Shown in pieces: positions 55,100 to 64,000 of a stretch of 64,000 bases of DNA (positions are counted from its first letter, which is position 1; each line of letters opens with the position of its first letter). The stretch lies in the NCBI RefSeq assembly GCF_030247185.1, contig NC_080571.1, forward strand, positions 166,195,547 to 166,259,546, in the 5' to 3' direction. A program made the translations under genes and the position numbers. This DNA is from Malaya genurostris (Eukaryota > Arthropoda > Insecta > Diptera > Culicidae). A model generated the notes under the pieces. The model searched no databases and was not told the origin of the DNA. It saw nothing but the letters and a program-made list of their open reading frames with translations.

Positions 55100-55745
55100 C
55101 GAAATTAGAGATGATCAAAAAATATAGGCCCCCCTATATATAAGAGCGGTAAAAATCAACGTGTTTCGTCGGTTACATCCCATATACCATCATATCTCCG
55201 GAAACAGAAGTCACAGTTATTTGATCTTCGAACTTGATCAATGGCTCAATAGTAGCTTTCAAACGAGCCTAAGCTTGTTAAAATGGTTCAGCCAGCTTCG
55301 AGAAACGAAATTAGAGATGATCAAAAAATATTGGCCCCCCTATATATAAGAGCGGTAAAAATAAACGTGTTTCGTCGGTTACATCCCATATACCATCATA
55401 TCTCCGGAAACAGAAGTCACAGTTATTTGATCTTCGAACTTGATTAATGGCTCAATAGTAGCTTTCAAACGAGCCTAAGCTTGTTAAAATCGGTTCAGCC
55501 ATCTTGCGCGGTAAAAAAAGCAACGCGTTATATCAGTTACGTCACTTTTACCATCATATCTCCGGAACAAAAAGTCACAGCCATTTGATCTTCGAACTTG
55601 ATCAATGGCCTACAAATAGCTTTCAAACGAGCCTAAGCTTGTCAAAATCGGTTTAGCCATCTCCGAGAAACTTCCGCGGTAAAAAAATAATAAGTTTTAT
55701 CGGTTACGTCATTCATACCATCACATCTCCGGAACCAGGCTTCCC
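55100..55745. repeat. Tandem array, 165-205-bp units
   Basis: Units near 55100, 55306, 55511 and a partial one at 55678. Each has ACCATCATATCTCCGGAA, GTCACAG..ATTTGATCTTCG and TTTCAAACGAGCCTAAGCTT. The first two carry an extra GAAATTAGAGATGATC…GCCCCCCTATATATAAGAGC segment. Distantly like 49845-50110. Confidence 0.75.
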
Positions 55746-56244
55746 AGCAGTACTGCTTTTCAATGACATCCGCAACGATATAGCATGAACTCTCTGAGCG
55801 CAAAGTCGAAAGCCAGTATGTATGAAACATATGCCGTTTCTACTCACCAGTTTGATGAGAGTATTCTATCCGGAGTGTAGTCAAACCGAACGGGCTGTTT
55901 GTTTCCTGTTTCCTTAAGTTCGCTCATTCGCACAAACTGTTACGGCGACAGCCTTTAAAAATCGAAAACATCCTAGGATTTTTAGGAAATTACTGTTACG
56001 AAGGGCTGTCGCGAGCCGGCTGTCTCATCAATGTCTTTTGAAGCAATAAACCGGCTGTTTCTGGAGACAAGCTGTGGTTCAAGTGCGCTCGCTCTATTTC
56101 GGTTGCCTCAATGAAACGGTACTAGTATATACGATTGCGTTGTTGGGATTATCTTTTTGCAGGAAACATTAGGGTTTCATTACACATTACCATTGTGAAA
56201 TAAAGAAATTGTTTTAGATTTATATATACTGTCGGCGAAGGCAA
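55746..56244. other. Unassigned sequence
   Basis: No gene or repeat family recognised. The last bases (56234-56244, GGCGAAGGCAA) are the left target duplication of the SINE. Confidence 0.4.
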
Positions 56245-56460
56245 AGCAAAGTCCTGGCATTACATTCCTTTTGTGGGATTTGGCCTTTCTGTTTCAACAG
56301 ACTTCACAGCCGATTATTAGTGTGCAGAATCATTGAATGGCTAGTACTATGGATTCTACTGACACTAAGAATCCTTCCATGTTGGGGCTCGAACATACGA
56401 CAACTGGCTTGTAAGATCAGCGCCCTATGCATTGAACCACCAACCCGGACCGGCGCAGAT
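56245..56460 (-). mobile_element. tRNA-derived SINE, 11-bp target duplication
   Basis: On the minus strand: GGGTTGGTGGTTCAATGCAT, ACAAGCCAGTTGTCG, B box TGTTCGAGCCCC, then a non-tRNA body (AGGATTCTTAGTGTCAGTAG, AAACAGAAAGGCC) and an end in CTTTGCTTT. Flanks GGCGAAGGCAA at 56234-56244 and 56461-56471. A different family from 48949. Confidence 0.8.
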
Positions 56461-56552
56461 GGCGAAGGCAATGAATTTTAATAACTAACGAATATTAAAA
56501 GATAAAAACTGAGTTTTGTGTAACGGCTCATATATCTGAATTTCTAAAGTAT

Positions 56553-57012
56553 TGTAGTGTTTTCGGATTAAGAACCAGAGTGGTTGACTGGTTTTTCAAT
56601 AATGCATGTGTATTTTCATTTCTACTTATCTCTAGCCGTACAATTATTCTTACCGTAACTTATCGTTTCCTACCGGACGTACCTGGAGCGGGAGAAATCG
56701 GAAAAAACCATAGAGAGGGAGAGAATGTCATGCTAATGGAGAAGGACTGGTAAAAACGTTCACAGCTGTGGCCCAGCTGTGATGTCATAGATTTGGTTAT
56801 CGACCTCCGCTTTATGCAGGGCAAGCAATCATGAATTATATTGCTAGCTGCCTGCGCGGTGGACTTAGGTCGAGGTAAATGCGAACGCGCAGTTCTGTAA
56901 GGTGTATGACCGGGATATCCAAATACGTGGAAATGTCGTATTTGGTTTGGGATTGAATGTAAACTGTATGTAGAATGGATCATGCTAGGATGGGATAATT
57001 TGTTATATTACA
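56553..57012 (-). repeat. Element B 3' LTR
   Basis: 460 bp; on the minus strand it starts TGTAATATAACAAATTATC and ends ACACTACA. Contains a CAGCTGTGGCCCAGCTGTG duplication absent from the partner. Confidence 0.9.
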
Positions 57013-57025
57013 CCTTCACCCTTCG
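57013..57025 (-). other. Element B polypurine tract
   Basis: CGAAGGGTGAAGG on the minus strand directly before the 3' LTR. Confidence 0.65.
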
Positions 57026-57122
57026 GGAGATGAATGTAACGAAGTGGAATTCATCTAAAACTTTCCTCCAAGTACGTCATTTTGTTATAATGATGATTAG
57101 TTCCTGCCTAAGTATACAATGT

Positions 57123-60100
57123 TTATTGTTTAATTAGTCTATTTTTATGTACTAAATATGATTGTTTTGAAATTGTATGTTCTATTTCACAATTCGGCTC
57201 CAAAATGTTTTTAACTCTATAAGGTCCAGAATAAAAAGAATCTAACTTACGCCTGTTTTCATTTTTGAGGTATACTGTGTCATTTTTGTTTATTGATAGT
57301 GGGTTTATATTTTGTTGAGGATATCCTGTCTAAATTCCTTTTTTGCTAGTAATCTTTGCTTTGCTGTTTCGTGGGATAATTGCATTTTATATCTCATTTC
57401 TTTACTGTACTGCTCAAAATTATAAATTGGATCTATTTTGTTTTTGCTGTATATCTCCTGTGGAAGTTTCGGTTTTACACCAAACACTAGTTCATACGGT
57501 GTATAGCCATGATCTGTATGTGGTGTAGAATTATAAGTAAAAGCATAAAATTGTAACCATTCATCCCAGTCAGATTAGTGCTGGTTGACAAAGGATCGCA
57601 GATATTCGTTTAGACATCTGTGATTCCTCTCCAATGAGCCAATTGTCTGCGGATGATAGGCTGTTGAGAAAGTTTGTTTGATGTTTAAATATTTACAGAT
57701 TTGATCTAGTACTTCGTTTTTGTACTCTGTACCTTGATCTGTTTTTAATTCTAAAAATTTACCATATATTAGTATGAAATTTTCCACCAAAGTTTTTGCT
57801 ATTATGTTAGCTTCTTTAGTAGGTATTGGTGTATAAACTACGTATTTCGTTAGTTCGCATTGCATTGTTAATGCGTACCGGTTATTTTTGTTTGTCTTTG
57901 GTAGTGGTCCGATTGTATCGATTGCCACTATCTCAAACGGTTTTGATGGTGTAGCTGTAATTAGTGTGTTCTCTTTAGTATTTTTAGTTATTTTATTCAG
58001 TTTGCACAATTCACAGGCCTTGATGAACTGTTTCATTTTTCTCCAGACATAAATTTCTCTTAGTTTGAGGTATAGTCTATGCTGTCCTATATGTCCACCT
58101 GTTGGCGTTTCATGGTGCCTTTTCAATATTTCATTTACCTTGCAAAGATCACTAATGAAAATTGCTGGTTTGAAAATTATAATTTGCATGGCTTTTAATG
58201 TTTTATTACTCACTTGTTTGAGTACTTCCATGGGAATTAGTTTAAATATTTCGTCTTCTTGAGACAGCGCAATTTTATTTATTTGAAGTTTTTTCATATC
58301 TTCTTCAATGTCTGAAAGAGCAAAGCTAATTTGACTTTCATTATTTATTTTATATTCATACTTCAGTATGCCTTTATTTAGTTTATTGTTTCTTATTTCC
58401 TTTGCTTTAATATAAATTGAAAATGTTATGCAATTTTTTCCGATTATTGTGCTGATTTTGGCTAATTTTTTTGTTTCTGATTGGTTTTCGGTGGTGTACA
58501 TCGCAAGTTGATCAGGCTTGGTTTCACACTCCTCATTTTTTCCAATCGGTTTGGATCTTTGACTTCGCGTATTCACTATTAGAATCGACTTTTGTTTAAG
58601 TTCATCAGAGGTAACGACAACACGTGACAACGCGTCCGCTCCCACGTTATCCTTACCCTTAATATACTGTATTTCAAAATCGAATTCACTTAGATCTAGT
58701 CGCATTCTAGTCAGCTTCGACGTTGGGTCTTTCATGCCGAAAAGGTATACTAGTGGTCTATGATCCGTTTTTACTATAAATTTTGTACCGTACAAGTATG
58801 ATTTGAAGTAGTTAATAGCCCAATGAATAGCTGTTAACTCCTTTAGAATAACGGTTTTATTTTTTTCGCCTGGAGTAAAAGTTTTACTGGCGAATGCAAT
58901 TGGAAGTTCATCTCCATCTATGTTTTGAGATAAAACTGCTCCACAACCAATGTCTGAAGCATCAGTGGTTGAAATAAAAGTTTTCGTGAAGTCTGGGAAT
59001 TGCAGTATAATTGGAGACATTAAATATTGTTTTAGAGTATAGAATGCGTTTTGACATTGTGGTGACCAAATGAATTGATGGTTCTTTTTCAGTAACTGGG
59101 GTAATGGATGAGCTATGATCGAAAAATTCGGAACAAATTTACGATAGTAGTTGCAAAATGCTACGAATCGTCGCACTTCGTCACTATTTGTTGGTACTGG
59201 GTAATTTTTTATTGCTTCAAATTTTGAATCGTCTGGCAAAATGCCTTTATCGGTAATTTTATGTCCCAAGTATATTACTTCACTTCTAAAAAATTTGCAT
59301 TTACTTGCATTCAATATTAAGTTATATTTTCTAAGTCGTTCAAATACCTTTATTAAATTCGATAAATGATGTTTAATTGAGCATCCTGTTACAATGATAT
59401 CATCAATGTAGACGAAAGCCATTTCTGGTGTCAGACCAGCCATAGCGATTGTCATCATCCTTTGAAAGCTATTCGGGCTGACATTTAGTCCAAATGGCAA
59501 TCTTGTAAATTGAAAATGACCTGTCTGGGTCGAGAATGCAGTGTATTTTTTGCATTTTCGCTTAGTGGTATCTGATGAAATCCGGACATCAGATCCAGTG
59601 TGCTAAAAAATTTTGCTCTGCCAAGTTGATCTAGAATAGTATCAATTCTTGGTAGCGGAAATTTATCCGCCATTTTTTTGAGTTATCCTCACCTTTCTTT
59701 GGTACTAGTAGGATGGGATTATTATAAGAAGATATGGAAGGTTCGATAATCTTTTCGTTTAGCATTTTATATACCTGCCCATCGATTTCGTTTTTCTGCG
59801 AATGAATCATTTTATAGTTAGGGATATAGACTGGTACGTTATCAGTCAGTTCTATATCCTGGGTATAAAAATTGTTGGTAATAAGTGGCTCATTTTGTAG
59901 ACAGAAAATGTCGTTGTAATTGCTTATAAGTTTTTTGAAATCGTTTGCTGCGTAGAATGGTACATCCGACTTTTCTATGCTTTTTAAAATTTCATTTGTA
60001 CGTTGCTCTTTGTTGTTATCGCCTAAATTTGTTTTCAAGTGTTTATAATTTTCTAAAGGTTCTAGTTTTAGGTTGAGATTATTGGTGCTTAAATTAACGG

Positions 60101-60674
60101 CTGAGTCTGTGGTGTTCAAAATTTTAATAAAAGTGTTTTCTGGTGATATGATAGTACTTCCACAGAACACACCAGGGGTCAATTCCTGTGAAACTATTAT
60201 CATATCTTTGTTAATTTTGAGATTGTGAAGTTGTCTTATTACTTCACACCTTGGTGGTATAATATATTTTTGGTAAATTGTATCTTCAATTGGTAATGAA
60301 ATAATATTATTATAAATTTTGAAATTTAGCATCCAACATTCGTAATCAATGATGCACTTATGAGAAGACAGGAAATCTCTTCCCAAAATGCCATCAGTTA
60401 GGATTGGAAAGTTGTTATCTACTATGTGGAAAGTGTGGTCCGTAACAAGTCCATTGCCAAAATTTAATTCTGTTGTGGTTGTTGCCAAGGTTTCGGTTGA
60501 AATGTTTGTTATGCCAGTAATTTTTATTTTATTATTAGCGTCTAGTGGGTGGTTATTATTTACTTTGTTGATTTTTATGACGGAAATGTCCGCTCCGGAA
60601 TCTAATAAAAAGTTGCACAATGAATTAGCCATTTGTACATAAATTTTTACAAAATTTGATGCACAGATGTTCAT
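57123..60674 (-). pseudogene. Element B pol (protease, RT, RNase H, integrase), broken
   Basis: Protease: LLDSGADISVIKI and GILGRDFLSS. RT: NPILLVPKKGED, then a deletion between two A-runs near 59672-59690 removes the WRLVVDFRQLN block. A one-base shift near 59500 follows, then MPFGLNVSPNSFQRM and FVYIDDIIV. RNase H: TTDASDIGCGAVLSQ, KTDHRPLVYLFG, NVGADALSRV. Integrase: HHETPTGGHIGQHR…CELCKLNK, AIDTIGPLPKT, TDQGTEYKNEV, HPQTIGSLERNHRC. TAA at about 57575, a frameshift near 57310, and the terminal stop at 57123-57125. Confidence 0.85.
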
Positions 60675-61873
60675 TGAATAAATCTTCCTAAAAAATTTTG
60701 TGGTGGTGTTTGAGCATTGTTAGAATTATTCGGAATGACAGTCATATTACCGTTAGGTTGTGCATTCGGGGCTGCATGTTGATTATTCGGTTGTTCTGGT
60801 TGTACGAGGAGCATTCGAGGGTTTCGATTATTATAAGCTCCGCGACTGTAACCTCTGTTATTGTAATTATGCCAGTTTTGTCTGTTTGAATTAAAATTGT
60901 TTCGGTATGTGTTGCGGTAGTTTTGGTGTCCTCTGGAATTAGTTCTGCTATTATTATAGTTATTGTAATGTCCGGGGTGCCCATTGCGATGTGAGTATTG
61001 TCCACCAGACGTATTTGGTCTTCCACGCCCGCGACTAGTGTGTCGTGTGGTAAAAATTTGAGCAGCGTTGCTCGTTTCTGTAGTGTTCTCTCTTACCTTT
61101 TGGGTTGCTGCATTAATGTCAGCAAAATTGCCCGCTTTTAGTATGATTTTTATTTCTTGGGACGTTACTCCTTTAATAAGAGAGTTCAGTCCGCTTTTGG
61201 TTGCTAACGAATTAGCCGTCTGCTCTGGGACTCCCTGAGCTAGATAGGTACATTTTAGCCGTAATGTAAGGTTTTCAATTTCTTCGCATAATTCACTGGT
61301 TTTAGTGCTTTTCACCTGATTCAATTTAGCTACTATGGAGTCCGGGGACTCACTTACTTTACAGCGTCTTTCGACGTCGTCTGCTAACGCTTGTAGCGTA
61401 TCGCAGTTTCCTAGCCCTAGCCGCGCTTTACCGGTTAGTCTAGTTTTAACGAATTTTAATGCCGTTGCTAGTTGGTTTGCTGGTGTCAGTTAAGCCAGTA
61501 AACTTACGGCGTCTGTAAACGATGATAATGAGTCAGCAGAGCCATCGTACATGGGTACGATGGCAGTCGCCTGCTTCACGTCAAATATTGCGTCGGTCAT
61601 TGTTTTTCCTTTGTTTGATTCTATACCTAGACTACTTAATTTTTGGGTAATTATTTTATTTACTTCGTAATTCCACGATCGGGAGTTTTTTACGAGTATA
61701 TGAAATTCTTCATTCGGTATTTCGTCTTCCTTTTCTATTAAAAACAGCTCAAACCCTGTAAACGCCTCAGCGCACTTCTTTCTTTTTGACTCTAACAACT
61801 CTCTAGATATGGGTGTGTTTACTGCCTTTTTGCAGTAGGTATAAAGACTTTTTAATGTTTCATAGTAATTCAT
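60671..61873 (-). pseudogene. Element B gag with one in-frame stop
   Basis: ATG at 61873. One frame to TGA 60671-60673, broken by TAA at 61492-61490. Matches element A gag: TAIVPMYDGSADSLSSFTD, then LTGKARLGLG after the stop. C-terminus is Arg/Gly/Asn-rich (SRGRGRPNTSGG, NRGYSRGAYNNRNPR), no zinc knuckle. Gag ends nine codons after the slip site (NFLGRFIQ). Confidence 0.8.
60692..60698 (-). promoter_or_regulatory. -1 ribosomal frameshift site AAATTTT (element B)
   Basis: A AAT TTT in gag phase near the gag end. The -1 frame continues into pol (…RKIYSMNICASNF). Same heptamer and position as element A. Confidence 0.75.
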
Positions 61874-62100
61874 CACCCAGCTAATTTAAAACTCACTAAA
61901 GTACGCGTAAATGCATTTTAATTTTTTTGTGTACTACTAACAAATGGTTTTAAGCATCTGAATAACTGCTTGCCATAGCACTTAAATCTAACTTATTTTC
62001 ATATCTATTTTAAGCACTTGTCTCACCTGGTTGACATCGCCCGTTACTTCCTACCTTCTTTAATAGTTGGAAAGATGCTCTGAAGGCTGGAAAATTTTTC

Positions 62101-62329
62101 TTTATTGTTTTCGTCCCGTAGGACCACTGTTCCCTCATTGGGTTAGATTTTTTTTTTGTATTTCGTCCCGTAGGACCACTGTTCCCTTATGGGTAGAAAG
62201 TTTTTTTTTCTTTTGTCCCGAAGGACCACTGTTCCCTACTGGGTAATGTTTTATTGTTTTCGTCCCGTAGGACCACTGTTCCCTACTGGGTAATGTTTTA
62301 TTGTTCTCGTCCCGTAGGACCACTGTTCC
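62101..62329 (-). repeat. Element B leader minisatellite, five units
   Basis: Five copies of about 47-53 bp with the core GTCCCGTAGGACCACTGTTC (near 62115, 62166, 62216, 62260 and 62309, as read on the + strand). GTCC…GGAC can pair, so each unit may form a small hairpin in the leader RNA between the membrane ORF and gag. Confidence 0.75.
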
Positions 62330-62334
62330 ACACT

Positions 62335-62565
62335 TTAAACTGGTAGCTGCGCGATTGACCTTGCAGCTTTTAACGCCTGGTCTCGGGCGTGTCTTTTGAC
62401 AATCATGTAAATTTTTATTGACAGATTCACTGCCACTAGTATTAGTATGATTGTAATTTTTAGCTCATTCGCTTCGTTAAACTCTGTGTGAGTTTCTAGC
62501 TCATTCAGGATGTTTACCTGTGCCTCCCCACTTTGCGTGACGTGCTTCGAGCTGGACTTTCCCAT
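62335..62565 (-). CDS. Small MG-initiated single-pass membrane ORF upstream of gag (element B)
   Basis: 76 codons from ATG 62565. It starts MGKSSSKHV, an N-myristoylation-like motif. An acidic stretch (LNELETHTEFNEANEL) is followed by one hydrophobic segment (ITIILILVAVNLSIKIYMIV), then a basic tail KRHARDQALKAARSIAQLPV. It has the same position, size class, topology and tail as 33877-34077 in element A. The frame is intact although gag and pol of this element are broken. Function unknown. Confidence 0.65.
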   Translation of the reverse strand: MGKSSSKHVTQSGEAQVNILNELETHTEFNEANELKITIILILVAVNLSIKIYMIVKRHARDQALKAARSIAQLPV

Positions 62566-62715
62566 TTTTCTTATTACACCCTTATCAATCTCGACACCTC
62601 CGTCTGCTGCTGGATCTAACTGCTTTTCTGTATATGCTTTTTCAAAGTGTCACTTGTTTTCGCACAATTATTTGAACTGTTTTTTTTTTGACTGATAACT
62701 TTGGCCCGTGACACA

Positions 62716-62731
62716 TGTCAACGGTTCGCCA
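62716..62731 (-). promoter_or_regulatory. Element B primer-binding site
   Basis: TGGCGAACCGTTGACA on the minus strand directly after the 5' LTR; an Arg-tRNA-like site similar to element A (TGGCGACCG) with an extra A. Confidence 0.65.
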
Positions 62732-63179
62732 TGTAGTGTTTTTGGATTAAGAACCAGAGTGGTTGACTGGTTTTTCAATAATGCATGTGTATTTTCATTT
62801 CTACTTATCTCTAGCCGTACAATTATTCTTACCGTAACTTATCGTTTCCTACCGGACGTACCTGGAGCGGGAGAAATCGGAAAAACCATAGAGAGGGAGA
62901 GAATGTCATGCTAATGGAGAAGGACTGGTAAAAACGTTCACAGCTGTGATGTCATAGATTTGGTTATCGACCTCCGCTTTATGCAGGGCAAGCAATCACG
63001 AATTATATTGCTAGCTGCCTGCGCGGTGGACTTAGGTCGAGGTAGATGCGAACGCGCATTTCTGTAAGGTGTATGACCGGGATATCCAAATACGTGGAAA
63101 TGTCGTATTTGGTTTGGGATTGAATGTAAACTGTATGTAGAATGGATCATGCTAGGATGGGATAATTTGTTATATTACA
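62732..63179 (-). repeat. Element B 5' LTR
   Basis: 448 bp, matches 56553-57012. On the minus strand it would contain the promoter. TG…CA ends. Confidence 0.9.
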
Positions 63180-63183
63180 GTAT

Positions 63184-63726
63184 TGATCCTTATTGCTTCC
63201 TTCTTATTTCTAAAGAAACAGATACTCTACCATTCATTATTAATACTCCGAAAATGTTTTATGCACCATTATTTTGAATAACGACGTTTTGATTTTTCGA
63301 TCGAATCGTAGCTACTTTTCACAACTATTTAATTATTTAGTGTATTTAACGTCACTCCACCAATTGTCGGCAAACTTTGGTATCCGTGCCTCACCGATTT
63401 CGTTGAAAATATAGAATATGATACTCTGAACGAAAATAAGATGTTTGGTGCACTTTGAATAGTTTTCGACCATTAAATTGAATAGGCAACTATTACAATA
63501 TGTTTATATGTGAACAAGTGCTTTCAGCTTTTCGATACAAGTGTTTTAAAAAGAAAAACATAATGAAACCATTATGTTTCCCAAAAGTATCATTTTTTTT
63601 GGTTTACCCCAAACTTTGTTACAAATTTAGTATTTTCAATTGTTCTTTTTCACATAAGAATCAATCAACTATTAGCTTAAATTTATTTAAAATAGCTTAA
63701 ATTTAGTTGTTCGTTTAACATTCAAA
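63184..63726. other. Unassigned flanking sequence
   Basis: About 540 bases of AT-rich DNA with short ORFs only; nothing recognised. Confidence 0.4.
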
Positions 63727-63773
63727 GGCGAATGACTTTAAGGTTAAAACCTCTATAATCGAAACAAAAAAAA
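63727..63773 (+). mobile_element. SINE 3' fragment
   Basis: GGCGAATGACTTTAAGGTTA and CTCTATAATCGAAACAAAAA match the tail of the minus-strand SINE at 48949-49102. Truncated: no A or B box present. Confidence 0.65.
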
Positions 63774-64000
63774 CATTCACATAGGTTTTGCCAGCAGTTG
63801 AAGAAATGAGAATATGAAAACGTTGAGTTCTTAATTTGTTACTACCTTTGAGAACCGATCTTCAATAAACTTCTTTTGTTTTCATAAATATCACAAAACT
63901 AGAAAAATAAGTTTTTAAGTTTTTTTTATGGAACTCAGTGTCTATTAATATAGCTTAATTGCGGCTTAAATTAACGTTCCCTTTGCTCTCATTGCAAGTT
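63774..64000. other. Unassigned sequence at window end
   Basis: AT-rich, no feature recognised. Confidence 0.4.

Larger units (their letters stand above)
56553..63179 (-). mobile_element. Ty3/Gypsy (mdg1-like) element B
   Basis: Minus-strand element. LTRs at 56553-57012 (460 bp) and 62732-63179 (448 bp) are flanked by GTAT (56549-56552 and 63180-63183). Same plan as element A: primer site, small membrane ORF, gag, AAATTTT slip site, pol, purine tract, no env. Broken by one gag stop, a deletion in RT, two or three frameshifts and a stop in integrase. The LTRs differ by an 11-bp and a 1-bp indel and about four bases. Confidence 0.9.

Noticed and set aside
55100..55745. Regularly spaced repeats considered as a CRISPR array
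   Set aside because: Units of 165-205 bp, diverged end to end, with no short repeat/unique spacer structure, in an insect-type genome.
62135..62323. Lys-rich repetitive minus-strand ORF in the element B leader
   Set aside because: Translation of the leader minisatellite; no counterpart in element A.

Overview
The window is a dense nest of transposable elements and repeats from an insect nuclear genome. A culicine mosquito-like host is my best inference, based on the mix of families: R1-clade elements in (CATA)n microsatellite, LOA-, CR1-, I- and Jockey-type non-LTR elements, BEL and mdg1-like Ty3/Gypsy LTR elements, mariner, hAT-type MITEs and two tRNA-derived SINE families. I found no complete host gene. 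The only host-gene candidate is one possible terminal exon near 53.8 kb. Family names come from protein motifs and architecture read by eye; no database search was run.

Layout. 1-19.2 kb is a head-to-tail array of R1-clade (Waldo-like) elements on the + strand. It starts with the 3' end of one copy, an A-run and a (CATA)23 array, followed directly by the 5' end of the next copy. That copy is joined to another partial copy near 4.68 kb, and a third partial copy starts near 14.71 kb and ends again in (CATA)n. A 5'-truncated LOA-type element (5373-7264, minus, 13-bp target duplication) and a nearly full-length CR1-type element (about 9366-14343, minus) are inserted in the array. 19.2-22.3 kb is a decayed I-type element.

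22.5-48.5 kb holds three copies of a family called here the GTCGTGAATACGA repeat. It carries histone-promoter-like signals (TATA, octamer ATTTGCAT, CCAAT), and next to copy 1 there is a near-canonical histone mRNA 3' stem-loop. Copy 1 is split by a Jockey-type element. A deleted mariner lies between copies 1 and 2. Copy 2 carries a TAATCGA-rich hAT-type MITE, a stack of three nested MITEs, and a CR1 3' fragment. That fragment is split by a BEL element (30353-45788, minus, target duplication CATAC), which is itself split by an 8.3-kb Ty3/Gypsy element (32091-40424, plus, target duplication CTGG, LTRs identical by eye). Copy 3 keeps the empty sites for several of these insertions.

48.5-64 kb contains a SINE, a long perfect-looking palindrome, a second CR1-type element, tandem repeats, a second SINE, and a second Ty3/Gypsy element (56553-63179, minus, target duplication GTAT).

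How the parts relate. The two Ty3/Gypsy elements share one plan: LTR, Arg-tRNA-like primer site, a short ORF for an MG-initiated single-pass membrane peptide, Asn/Arg-rich gag without a zinc knuckle, a conserved AAATTTT -1 slip site at the end of gag, then protease-RT-RNase H-integrase. The small membrane-peptide ORF upstream of gag and the histone-derived repeat are the two most notable observations. Nearly all other coding regions are broken by frameshifts, nonsense codons, deletions or insertions.
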